Assembly (NCBI GenBank): GCA_029339505.1
Contig: JAQISU010000096.1
Span: 8,134,001 to 8,198,000, forward strand
Length of the DNA: 64,000 nucleotides
DNA from: Unio delphinus
Taxonomy: Eukaryota > Mollusca > Bivalvia > Unionida > Unionidae
Direction of reading: 5' to 3'
Positions 54,201 to 63,310 of this stretch are shown piece after piece; within the stretch, counting starts at the first letter, position 1, and each line of letters opens with the position of its first letter. Below the pieces are notes generated by a model, which was not told the origin of the DNA, did no database searches, and was given only the letters and a program-made list of their open reading frames with translations. Both the position numbers and the translations under genes were made by a program.

Positions 54201-56974
54201 AACGTAGCATAATGCACCTGCAAATCGGGGTCTATGATGTTTGTTCTGCTGGATACACCTAAGAAACTGCACTGATCCAGATCTATTGGCACATTATGTG
54301 ATGGCAGATTTGGGTCTGTGCAGTTTGAACTTTGATTCATCCAATAATGGAGTATGTATGGTATACACTTTGACCAAATACATGATGAAATCAACATGTT
54401 AATTCAGATAGCCCTTGTCATGTAAACATTACTATTCACAAAGATTGTGTCACAAAATGATCTGATTAAAGATAAAGTTCTAAAATCTAGGACAGCAAGT
54501 TAAATTTGAAAATTAAGTCATATTTAACTTTAACAGGCAATGAAAATAAGTCAAATTCAAAATGAAATGAATATAATGCTTTTGATACTCATATGAAATG
54601 AAATGATTTATCCTCTTGCACCAAGAATATTACATAAGAATGAAAACCTTTCAAAGTAACAGAAATGAAGATTGTTTTAAAGCAACATCAAAATTATACA
54701 TTGATACAAACTACTTTGATTTGGGTGTCAATTTGGAATAATTTGATCCTTCAATAAGTAATAGTCAGGAATGCCTCAACAAATTGTAACAATAATATAC
54801 TACCTTTCCAAATGGAGTTTCTACATATTTCTCTTGCTTGTTTTCTAAAATGTTCGGATTACTTAATCCTGACCCTCCAATGATTCCAATCTATAAAATA
54901 TATAAAACATCTAAATACATTAAGGTTAAAAAAAAACGCAAACATTAATAATTTCAATGGCAAGCTGAGTTTCAACATATTGTTGCCTCTGCCATCTTTG
55001 AAAACTCAAAACTACTGAACCAAACAAATCTATGATGTAATATGCATTCAACTAATGTTGAATGTATTAGGAAAAAGGGTGAGATCTGATTATCCATACT
55101 TCCCATTTTTTGAACAATTATCATTTGCTTGAATGAGTCAGGAAAAATGTATGACCAATATCCATATAAGTAGTAATATGTGTGAACTTTTATTGTCTGA
55201 TGATAAAAACTCCACAATAAAAGCTGGCTAGGGAAACACACAAACTGAATTATCTACTAACAATTTAAACCATGATCCACTTGCAGAATACATTTCAAGG
55301 CATCTTTAGTCAAAATGGAACCTGCATCAGATAAAGAAGAAATGTACACATTAGTTTCTATTCTTTCTTCCACGTTACATTTTTATAAATTTGTGTCACA
55401 TGTCAAATTATTACATGCATTTGCAACAAAAGATGGACAGAACATAAAGCATTTAGAACATACTGGTATTTTGGGCCGTTTGAGTATAATATATTTGGAA
55501 ACCTGGGAAGACATTTAATGTTAAGCAGTCAACCACAGACTTTGGAATGTTGTATTGTTTTCATATGAACTCACTGAATAATCACATTATCTTGGAAAAT
55601 AATTCTTAATAGAGTACCTTCCCTAGGATACCTTGTATGTTTATATAGAACAACTCTTGCTCCATATGTGTATATACATGGGTAAATCTACCTTTACACA
55701 TGGCATCTTGTACATATGTGTATATACATGGGTAAACCTACCTTTACACATGGCATCTTGTACATATGTGTATATACATGGTTAAATATACATGGTTAAA
55801 TCTATCTTTAAACTTAGCATTCTGTCCAGATACATGGCTCAATTTATCTTTGCAACTGGCATTCTGTCTATATGTGTATATACATGGGAAAATTTACCTT
55901 TACACTTGGCATTCTGTCTATATGTTTATATACATGGTTAACTTTACCTTTAAATTTGGCATTCTGTCCATATGTGTATATACATGGGAAAATTTACCTT
56001 TACACTTGGCATTCTGTCTATATGTGTATATACATGGTTAACTTTACCTTTAAATTTGGCATTCTGTCCATATGTGTATATACATGGGAAAATTTACCTT
56101 TACACTTGGCATTCTGTCTATATGTGTATATACATGGTTAACTTTACCTTTAAATTTGGCATTCTGTCCATATGTGTATATACATGGTAAAATGTACCTT
56201 TACACTTGGCATTCTGTCTATATGTGTATATACATGGTTAACTTTACCTTTAAATTTGGCATTCTGTCCATATGTGTATATACATGGGAAAATGTACCTT
56301 TACACTTGGCATTCTGTCCATATGTGTATATACATGGTTAACTTTACCTTTAAATTTGGCATTCTGTCCATATGTGTATATACATGGGAAAATGTACCTT
56401 TACACTTGGCATTCTGTCTATATGTGTATATACATGGTTAACTTTACCTTTAAATTTGGCATTCTGTCCATATGTGTATATACATGGGAAAATGTACCTT
56501 TACACTTTGCATTCTGTACATATGTGTATATACATGGGAAAATGTACCTTTACACTTGGCATTCTGTACATATGTGTATATACATGGGAAAATTTACCTT
56601 TACACTTGGCATTCTGTCCATATGTGTATATACATGGTAAACTTTACCTTTAAATTTGGCCTTCTGTCCATATGTGTATATACATGGTAAACTTTACCTT
56701 TAAATTTGGCATTCTGTCCATATGTGTATATACATGGTCATGGGTAAATTTACCTTTACACTTGGCATTCTGTCCTTCACTGAGTGATCTGAAATTGAAC
56801 GAGAAGAATGTGTCAAAAGCCATGATAGAAACAACTTCCTACTGAATGCATATACATGCATCATTCAAAATATAAAAAGAGCACTTAAAATGTGTTCATA
56901 GAACATGATAGCCCTGATGCTGATGAGTGTCATATACTCACCTGATAGAAGGCAGCCACTGTATCAAGTTGCAT
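39280..56974 (-). CDS. MTAP: S-methyl-5'-thioadenosine phosphorylase
   Basis: Coding exons on the minus strand: 54890-54804, 50990-50932, 48114-47947, 45809-45707, 41846-41694, 40636-40550 and 39408-39280 (786 nt with stop), plus a weak first exon at 56974-56942. All junctions are GT-AG and phases agree. The enzyme cleaves methylthioadenosine with phosphate to adenine and methylthioribose-1-phosphate (purine and methionine salvage, cytosol). Family marks: IGIIGGSGL (phosphate loop; Ser where the human protein has Thr), [71 protein letters not shown] (substrate Met-Thr) and VTDYDSW (base-binding Asp residues). About 261 residues without exon 1, compared with 283 in human. In the last exon the stop TGA (39282-39280) lies two codons past a good donor (CAG/GTATGA at 39286), so a further 3' exon is possible. 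The introns are full of repeats. Confidence 0.93.
40061..40190. mobile_element. MITE family M1 copy
   Basis: GAGTCCAACTGCAAGTAGCA at the left and AGACCCTGATCTGCTGG at the right; the right-hand outer arm is partly lost. It lies in an MTAP intron. Confidence 0.55.
42938..43162 (-). mobile_element. SINE family B copy, reverse
   Basis: CAGTTTATAGTGATGTCTAG, ATTATCCTGACACCAGGCC, GTCTTTGGTATGACTCGGCC and GGTGAACCCATGACCTC (B-box side). Nearly full length, in an MTAP intron. Confidence 0.85.
43163..45235. other. MTAP intron, no further structure seen
   Basis: AT-rich DNA with a T-run near 43909-43920. No exon, RNA gene or clear repeat recognised on either strand. Confidence 0.45.
45236..45368 (-). 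mobile_element. Isolated DIRS-like terminal repeat
   Basis: Reverse complement of 26142-26280: AAGAGTTATTGCCTTTTGTC, TTAGTGGGGCGGATTCCC, AAGGTAGCAGGCTAATATTC and ATAATGTGATTGGGGAATGT. No DIRS coding sequence is attached. It is a solo end or the edge of a deleted or non-autonomous copy. Confidence 0.8.
45945..46031. repeat. (AT)n(AC)n microsatellite
   Basis: About 37 AT units followed by about six AC units. The Tyr-Ile-rich frames here are artefacts. Confidence 0.95.
46032..47380. other. MTAP intron, no gene seen
   Basis: AT-rich with no recognisable motif. A short phrase (TTGATAACTTGCG..TGGACCCTGATG..GAGTTATTGAGG) at 47308-47370 resembles 46040-46090 and 44280-44360, so it is a dispersed repeat of unknown type. 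Confidence 0.4.
47386..47451. repeat. (AT)n(AG)n microsatellite
   Basis: About 10 AT units followed by about 23 AG units. Confidence 0.95.
48246..48292. repeat. (TACA)n microsatellite
   Basis: About 12 tandem CATA/TACA units in an MTAP intron. Confidence 0.95.
48520..49723. mobile_element. pogo/Tc1-like non-autonomous DNA transposon
   Basis: The left end TACCTTATTTTGGTGTGTAT, then AACGCGCAC, and the right end GTGCACGTTATACACAACAA, then AATACGGTA, are inverted repeats, and subterminal copies of TATAACGCGCAC recur. The outer bases are TA. A minus-strand fragment reads [18 protein letters not shown] followed by a stop, which may be the tail of a pogo-like transposase, but no DDE motif is seen. 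It lies in an MTAP intron. Confidence 0.65.
49724..50930. other. MTAP intron with weak short repeats
   Basis: 49930-50190 contains two diverged copies of a segment with AGCTAGCTGTGGAATGG / CCAGCTGCTGAGTGG. 50520-50800 repeats a block with GAAATATATCTCACATTACC several times at roughly 55-60 bp. No coding content. Confidence 0.55.
51826..51893. mobile_element. MITE family M1, half copy
   Basis: CAAACTGCAAACAGCATAGA, then ACCAGATCTGCCACTGCATA, matches one arm and the centre of the palindrome. Confidence 0.5.
52008..52930. repeat. 48-bp minisatellite with ~239-bp higher-order repeat
   Basis: Unit TGGTGTACATTATACATAAT, then GTGATAAGGCTTTGCATTGT, then TTCCAATT, about 19 copies, from 52010. A five-unit block that includes one unit with TCTGGCTTGCACTG (1 bp short) recurs from 52281 to 52520. 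As 48 is divisible by three, both strands stay open over hundreds of codons; these frames are not genes. It lies in MTAP intron 2. Confidence 0.95.
52985..53297. repeat. 24-bp minisatellite
   Basis: Unit AATGAACCCATTTCATAAAC, then ACTG, about 12-13 copies with variants (CATATTTCATAATC, CTATTTCATAAGC). The 123-codon minus frame with repeated YEMGSFSA is an artefact of the 24-bp period. Confidence 0.95.
53298..54200. other. MTAP intron 2, no gene seen
   Basis: AT-rich; the 84-codon plus frame 53591-53845 has no recognisable motif. Confidence 0.4.
54205..54335. mobile_element. MITE family M1 copy
   Basis: TGCACCTGCAAATCGGGGTC and ATGGCAGATTTGGGTCTGTG, then CAGTTTGAACTTTGATTC, with internal CACTGATCCAGATCTATTGG. 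Confidence 0.65.
55640..56772. repeat. 50-bp minisatellite with 100-bp dimer order
   Basis: Two 50-bp types alternate: TATGTGTATATACATGGGAA, then AATTTACCTTTACACTTGGC, then ATTCTGTCTA; and the same with GGTTAACTTTACCTTTAAAT. Identical dimers start every 100 bp from about 55872 to 56470, and less regular units flank them (about 22 units in all). Overlapping 70-120-codon frames every 100 bp are artefacts. It lies upstream of MTAP exon 2. Confidence 0.95.
56942..56974 (-). CDS. MTAP: Candidate MTAP first coding exon
   Basis: The minus strand reads ATG then 10 codons ([11 protein letters not shown]) and a strong donor CAG/GTGAGT. It is 11 codons, the same length as the human first exon, and ends in phase 0, which exon 2 (54890, IGIIGG) requires. 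The sequence itself does not resemble the usual ..KVK end, so this may be chance. The alternative at 57561 (ATG AGA AGT.. /GTAAGT) has an in-frame TGA and was rejected. Confidence 0.35.
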
Positions 56975-58385
56975 AACCCTGCAGCCAAATTAAAGTACCT
57001 AGGAAAAGTATTTGAACTTAAAAGACTCTTACCAACATTTGATAAAAATGTACTGCAATCCATGAGAGGCATATACATTGAGAAACCTAAAATTGACTTA
57101 AAACAGAGGGCTGAATGTTGCTGATGGACCATAAATTTGTATCCATGCAGACAGATAGTTATCAAGCAAGCTGAAACTTAAATACTAAACTTTATTAAGG
57201 CGTTGCAAACAAATGGATGAACGATGCTGATGGACAAGGGAAATACTTATATTGACATGCCTCTTCCAAATTTCTAATAGAACATAAAACATTTCTTTTT
57301 ACAAAATGAGCCACTCTGAATGCATGAAAAAGTAACACTGTACTTTGAATGTTAGCTCTAAAAAATAAATGCGACATAAATTATATAAATTAATCAAGTG
57401 TCACGTTACGATAGATTGTTGAAGTACCTCTGATCACTGTGTTGACTCTTGCTGTATGAGAACTGAAAGCAAGGCTAACATATCTACCCTTAAAAGTGAC
57501 CCATAAAGTCATGTACAATGCTCCAGAAGACTACTTACCTCACGATAACACACTTCTCATGAATTAAAATAAATTAGGGTAATTACATTTAAAAATATGT
57601 GACAGATACTAAATTAGACCTTGTCAATAAAAATAGTGTTGGCTGTTCAAATTTCCAAACGTTTTTCTTTGCTTTAAACTCACTTGGAAATTAGTACACA
57701 CGTGACAGTTAAGTCCTAGTTTACAGATAAGAAAGTACAGTTTATGCAGAAGGAATCCGAATGAATGAGCTAAAGATAAACAATGCACGTGTGTAGTATT
57801 TACTAGAGCTTAGATCAAAGAAATTGATTGCACCACTTTTTCAAACGTACGGTAATCGATGTGCATAGCAAAATCATCATCGATTAGTTTGAGAGCTGTT
57901 TATATAAATTCTTATCGTTTGTAATAATGACACAAATAATGCCTTCTCCATATGTGTAATCTATTTTCGATGACAATATGGTTTCACACATTTCTTATAT
58001 ATCGAGCGTTTTGTGCTTAGTTTTTATCGCAGATTTGCCAGCGCACGAATCCTGCCCACCCTCCAACATTTAATGCCAAGAACTGACCAAAAGTTGAAAT
58101 CTCATAATAGCATCTAGTCAAATTTTACAACATTTGGAGAGCAGCAGTTTAATTCCATGTAAGCACTTGTCACGAAAGTACAAGGTATTGTGCAATAGTA
58201 TTAGTTCTTTTTGCGAGAAAGATGCACCATCTGCAAAAAGGACTAAGGATGGTTTTACTAAAACGATTCCAGATATAATGTGGTAGCCCATAACCCAAAT
58301 TATGCAAAGGCAGAACAGCATGAGTAATTGTAAGAAAACAAGTTGAAATTTAGTTAAATATCTTAAGTTCCAGTAATAATTTATA
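56975..58385. other. Between MTAP and POLR1A, no gene seen
   Basis: Should contain the MTAP promoter if the 56974 exon is right, but no TATA box or other element could be singled out. The 92-codon minus frame 58396-58118 (Leu/Cys-rich, FADGASFSQKELILLHN) is unrecognised. Confidence 0.4.
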
Positions 58386-58582
58386 TACATTTGCAATTAT
58401 CAGTATTTGAAAGATTTATTTATATACACATTTGCAATTATCAGTCTTTTAAAGATTAATTTGTGTACACAGTTGCAATTATCAGTTTTTTTTTAAAGAT
58501 TAGTTTATATACACATTTGCAATTATCAGTTTTTTTAAAGATTAGTTTATATACACATTTGCAATTATCAGTTTTTTAAAGA
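58385..58582. repeat. ~42-bp tandem repeat, five copies
   Basis: ATTTGCAATTATCAGTTTTT, then TTAAAGATTAGTTTATATAC, then AC, near 58389, 58431, 58471, 58518 and 58558, with variable T-run length. Confidence 0.85.
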
Positions 58583-58764
58583 TCATAATGCAGTGATTGC
58601 CTAATGACATGGCTGAAATGATATCACATTTTTCCTTAAGCATAAAGCCTCTTGTCTATCAAAATAAGAAATAAAACATGAAATTTAAAAAAATCTGGGA
58701 GGGCAGAACAAAACAATATGTGAAGTTAAAGAATTAATTGAAACTAAAAAAAAGTATGGGTTTT

Positions 58765-59125
58765 TGTAGCAAGTCCTTTTAGTGAGAAGGACCCATTTTA
58801 GCATTTTATCTTAAAAAGAAATATGAAATGCTATATAAAATGAGTTAAATACAAATAGATAGAAATATTGATCAAAACTGTTAGTAAATAGATACATTTT
58901 GGAGACAGTGATTCCTTACCTTGAAAAGAACCTGTTTGGCAAGAAGGACCTATTTTTAACACTTTATATTAAGAAAGGTATATTAAATGCTATGTAAAAT
59001 GAGTTACTACACAAAATAATTTCATTTGCAAAATAAAAATATTGATTAAAACTGGTAGTAAAAAGATCCATGGTATTTATCACAGATAGCAATTTCTTTT
59101 TGTGAAAAGGAGTCCTTTTCACACT
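58765..59125. repeat. ~165-bp direct repeats, two to three copies
   Basis: AGAAGGACCCATTTTAGCAT, then TTTATCTTAAAAAGAAATAT (58778), parallels AGAAGGACCTATTTTTAACA (58943), each followed by AATGCTAT..AAAATGAGTTA and AATATTGAT(C/T)AAAACTG. A third partial start is near 59100. Confidence 0.75.
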
Positions 59126-59352
59126 TTATACCCACCCATCCTATTTGGGACTCTGGTTCCAGTGTTATTTTTTGAAAGCTGATGACGGTTATCACCCATG
59201 CTGGAGCATATATAGTGAGGGCTTTAGATTATTTACCACATTCTATTTATATGTTATTGCATTATAATTATTTGTAGAGATTTATGAAATCATCTTCCTT
59301 AACATTTTTTAATAAAATATACAGCGGCAGATTTGAAATAAATATAGACACA

Positions 59353-60816
59353 TGTCACAGAATTAGGCGAAAATTTTATTTATTTTCTAATTGATTTACA
59401 AACTAATCTCACCATTTTTTCTGTTTCGTCGTACATGCGTTGCCTGGGGTGAATAAGTGGTTTTCTCCAAGGTAAGCGGCGTGTAACGATTTGCATGTGC
59501 CTGATTTTGAATTACATGAAATCCGGAACATTTAGATTCACAGGGTGCACGGTAATCTTGCCGTGATTTCTGCTCACCTATTTGAGGGTATATAAAGCAG
59601 AATATTTTTGATCAATATTACGGGACCTAAAGTATCTAATCACAGGATAGATAAGCTCGTCTTTCAATCTCCAGCCAAAGGGGTGAGTGTTAAATTTATA
59701 TTTCGTTTTATTGTGAATTTTATTCAGTTTATCATTTTCATATAATGATGCCTTTATTGCAATGCAGATTTTAAACGTGAATATTTGGAATTACTAGTCA
59801 CTATTAGACTTTAAATGCAATAGCGTGATCTAAGGTTTAGATTATTTTTTGAGACAACTATTATTAGTCTGGTTTCTTTATTGTAGCTGATAACGCATCT
59901 GATAACATCGCTGATAACGTCTTTGAGATGATAACATCTGATAACGCATCTGAAAACATCTCTGATAACGTCGGCTGATAACATCTCTGATATCGTAGCT
60001 GAAATTGTTGTTGATTTATTGTGCAATCGAATTGAAGTATCTGACTGTCTGTCTGTCAGATTGTCTGTCCGTCTACATCTGTCGTGACGTGTAAATATCC
60101 GGAAAGCTAGAAGTCCGAGTGTCGGAGCTGTCTAGAGTTGTAAACATCCGGGGCGACATCTAGGGTATTGAAGAACGTTAGTTCTAGTAGATGTTGTATG
60201 CTGTCTGTACGTATAACTGTGGTGGATCCGTGAAGGGCAAGTGACTGATAAAAGTATTGAGTCAACCCTAGGTCTTCGGGGAAACTGGGCAGCGATTCAA
60301 CTGTGGGTGAATCGTACGGTTATACAGGGTTGAGACACATGTGTGTGTTGCAATTGTAGTACAATTGAATACATTGTTGTATTTAAATGGTTACTTCAAA
60401 TCACAATAGTATTTCAAGGGATTGCATGAATCTCAATAAAAGCTAGCAACTTGATTGAATACATGTATATGTTCGTGCTAGTTGTCGCAATCCATACGTG
60501 CGATAGTATAGTTTGATGTTTGTGTTTTTTATCGTGATTTATACTTGCGTTAATATAACTTTTGTAAAGGTTCTTTGGATCTGTGTATAGTCCAAGAGAT
60601 TCCTTTGTATCTGTGTTTTATTTTGTATTAATATTTCATTTATTCATGTATTGTGAATGGTTGTGAGTGTAATTGTGGGTTGAACGCATGAGTTATTGTG
60701 TTGATACATCGTTATTTTTCATTAATAATTTATTTCATAAATTTATATTTTCTTTCACATATTGTGTTTGTGTTGTTCATGTAATCCACCATCCTCTCGG
60801 TAACAATTCTGTTACA
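59353..60816 (+). mobile_element. Solo LTR, 1464 bp, with 5-bp target duplication
   Basis: It starts TGTCACAGAATT and ends AATTCTGTTACA (inverted ends with one mismatch, TG..CA termini), flanked by ACACA on both sides (59348-59352 and 60817-60821). Inside are a TATATAAA box at 59589-59596, a possible splice donor (GGGGTGAGTG near 59680) and AATAAA at 60435-60440, so U3-R-U5-like features are in plus orientation. A short run of (T)CTGATAACG-type repeats lies at 59886-60000. A 5-bp duplication fits Gypsy or BEL LTR retrotransposons. No internal coding region is present. The last 100 bp match window bases 1-104. Confidence 0.9.
59886..60000. repeat. Short tandem GATAACATC/GATAACG repeats in the LTR
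   Basis: About ten imperfect 10-13-bp units (GCTGATAACG, CATCTGATAACATC, TCTCTGATAACG) inside the solo LTR, possibly repeated protein-binding sites in its U3/R region. Confidence 0.7.
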
Positions 60817-60821
60817 ACACA

Positions 60822-61159
60822 TCATTCACCCATAAGTTTAGTATCTGCAAAGTTCACTCACTAAGCAACACTGATCAAAGGAGTTGAAGCAAGTAAAACT
60901 GAATAAAATGTTAATGATGTTTGGTCCAAGTCCTGCTGTTAAGCATAAATTCCTAAAGTTTGCAAATAAACACTGACATTATATCATAAATTGCATGCTA
61001 GAAATAACTCTATCATTTGCATGATTTTGCTCTGTGATCTGATTTTAGGCAAGTCAACTATATTATCAAGACCCTAGATTGTATTACCTCTGGCCATGCA
61101 ACTTGCATATCATTGATCAGGATTACTTTGTACTTTGATAGGCTGACTTCATTTTAAGG
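60822..61159. other. No gene seen
   Basis: AT-rich sequence with no recognisable feature. Confidence 0.4.
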
Positions 61160-61255
61160 GTTTTAATGCCATTTTTCAACAATTATGATAGGCCATACAT
61201 GGAAGCCAATATATTTAGTAGAGGAAGAAAGTGAGAAGACCATGGGAAGAACTAC
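61160..61255 (-). mobile_element. SINE family A, 3' fragment, reverse
   Basis: TTAATGCCATTTTTCAACAATTATGATAGG, CCATACATGGAAGCC, and TTTAGTAGAGGAAGAA match the reverse complement of the SINE 3' half. The tRNA-like head is missing. Confidence 0.75.
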
Positions 61256-62590
61256 TGACTGGCTAAAAGACTATTTGGTGGACAGTTTGTCAAAGAAAGG
61301 GAAGACGGTTTTCATAAATGGTTGCTCCACTAATCTATTACAGAATCCCTGTTTGTACTTTGTGGGACTCCTTTGGTGGACTTGTTTGCAAAAAAAGCAG
61401 CTCCCCATTTACATTTCCTCAATCCTTTACTAGAGTGCCTGGGCAGTGCATGCTTTCAGCCTGAAGTGGTATCATATGTTTGCTTATATAATTCCACCTT
61501 TCATGATGATCTTTAAGGTTGTAAAAAAAAAATCATGTATCCACTGCTCAGCTCATTTTGATTTGTGTCTCTAGTGATCATGTTTCAATGATCTGAAGGT
61601 GAAACATCCAAAATCTTTAGAATAGTGACCTCCTGTCAGAGCAAATGCTACAGATTCTCCACCTTCATTTTTGGCTCATCATTAATCATCTCTTCATGAA
61701 GAAATGTTTTTTTAATCAGAATTGCAAAGTGCATCATTTAGTCAAGGGGAAGAATGACATCAGTACATTGGTACATCAGCTTTCAAGATTGGATAGCATT
61801 TGGAACATCACTTGAATTCATTCTGAATACTCTATACTGTTGGACTTGTGAACATTTAGGATTATTCAAGATTTAGGTCACAATACAGATAGTTCATTTC
61901 AAATTTTCTCTTTGTATTTTAGGAAAATAAATTATTTCTTGAATTTTACAAAACTATTTGGTTTTCACTCTTTTCTATTAATTATTTTAAGATGATAGAT
62001 TTGTAACATTTGAAATATAGAGAACATATGACATTCTTATATTTCTTTCTAGCTAAAACACTGCAAATAATAGCACGGCAAGTAAAATTAATTTATGGAT
62101 TTCATAGTTATATTTATGGGAGGCCATATTTATGCAACCATTAATTTGGTAATGGGTCAGGGGTCGTGTCAAGGTCATCTGATTTATAATGGAACCAAGA
62201 GAAGAATCACATGATCAAGAAATTGTGACAAGTCATTCATGCCTTTAAAAGTTAATGGATCATTAGCTAGTGAAAATAGAATTTTATAACAATAATAAAA
62301 CATGACAATGTTTGGAAAATCCTTATGTGGATTTTAGTTACATTTGAAAGCTAAGGAAGTAATTAATTTATTATCACTGTCCCGATAGGATGACATGGTA
62401 TGTGATAAATGACAGAATTTAAGACAGTGCAATAAATCAGATGCAGCTTGAACAAACCTCACAGTATGGCTGTATTGGTAAACATAGAATTCATTATTTG
62501 TTTGGATTGCAAATTTAATGTATGGATTCATTCACTTTCATAACAGTTAAATATGTACAACTTGTCATTTACTGAATGTATTCTCTTATA
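61256..62590. other. No gene seen
   Basis: AT-rich intergenic or POLR1A 5' intron sequence; nothing recognised on either strand. Confidence 0.4.
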
Positions 62591-62594
62591 AATC

Positions 62595-62772
62595 AAGTCC
62601 AGCAGCTAACAATATAGACCCTAATCTGCCATTACATAATGCATTAGCAGATCTGGGTCTGTGTAATTTGATAGGAGTAATCAGTAGAACAAACAGCGTA
62701 CACCCTGACATGCTGGTGCTTTATATCATGGCAGATCACGCTCTATGTTGTTGTTTGCAGATGGACTTGATT
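62595..62772. mobile_element. Palindromic MITE, family M1, near full length
   Basis: Ends AAGTCCAGCAGCTAACAATA and TGTTTGCAGATGGACTT pair, and the internal CAGATCTGGGTCTGTG and TAGACCCTAATCTGCCA pair again, giving a nested palindrome of about 178 bp. Confidence 0.7.
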
Positions 62773-62794
62773 TCTGAGAGAGTTTATATATACA

Positions 62795-62975
62795 ATGAAA
62801 ACCTGTCTTGAAACACCACTGCTATGTAAGACCACCTGCCTTGAGAGACCATATTCTCAAGGCATGAATTTAATGATTATATAGCATTATGACCTGTTAT
62901 GAGAGACCACTTGTCTTGAGAGACCATAATTTTATGGCAGAAAGGATGGTCTTTCAAGACTGGCTCTACTGAGAA
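62795..62975. repeat. Short repeats of GAGAGACCA-type blocks
   Basis: GAAAACCTGTCTTGAAACACCAC, TTGAGAGACCATA, GAGAGACCACTTGTCTTGAG and GATGGTCTTTCAAGACTGG form direct and inverted copies; it may be a small DNA element end. Confidence 0.5.
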
Positions 62976-63097
62976 AAGAAGAAGAAATAAAATATTTGAG
63001 AGAGATCGAGATCAAAGTTTATTACTTTCTGTTCAGTGAAATTTTTTAGGTAAAGTTTATAATGATTAAGTTTTGTAAACATTTTTTTGTTTTGCAG

Positions 63098-63141
63098 TAA
63101 TGAGAGTTGAAAAATAAAAGCTTGCACATTTCAACTGAAGG
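63098..63141 (+). promoter_or_regulatory. POLR1A 5' leader with a short uORF
   Basis: A possible 3' splice site (TTTTGCAG ending at 63097) suggests that a non-coding exon lies upstream. Directly behind it is ATG AGA GTT GAA AAA TAA (63100-63117), a five-codon upstream frame that would precede the main ATG at 63142 if this splice site is used. Confidence 0.4.
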
Positions 63142-63310
63142 ATGGAAGAATTTGGATATGAAGTTCCACAGTACCAACTGCATGGCCTGAAGTTCCGGTT
63201 CTATTCTGCCAAGGAAATTGCATCCCTAAGTGTAAAGGAGATTAGGAACCCACAAACCTTTGATAGTCTGCTACATCCAACTCAGGGAGGCTTGTATGAT
63301 CCTGCACTAG
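63142..63310 (+). CDS. POLR1A: RNA polymerase I largest subunit, first coding exon
   Basis: The ATG at 63142 opens 56 codons plus one base, ending at a donor CTAG/GTAGTT. The product is the N-terminus of the Pol I largest subunit (RPA190/RPA1): LKFRFYSAKEIASLSVKEI, RNPQTFDSLLHPTQGGLYDP, ALG. The phrase 'S-A-x-E-I..L-S-V-K-x-I-x-N-P..F-D..G-L-Y-D-P-A-L-G' is the clamp-core start shared by RPA1 proteins; the zinc-binding Cys/His cluster expected next must lie in later exons beyond 64000. The protein transcribes 35S/45S rRNA in the nucleolus. Past 63310 the open frame continues 15 codons into intron sequence (SSNNCKSVDVNLHV) and does not match the family. Confidence 0.9.

Noticed and set aside
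55766..56690. Series of 70-120-codon frames starting every 100 bp
   Set aside because: Shifted readings of the 50/100-bp minisatellite.
57537..57561. Alternative MTAP first exon (ATG AGA AGT .. /GTAAGT, minus)
   Set aside because: An in-frame TGA lies before the donor.
58118..58396. 92-codon minus frame
   Set aside because: No recognisable motif or splice context; composition typical of chance frames in AT-rich DNA, though not fully excluded.
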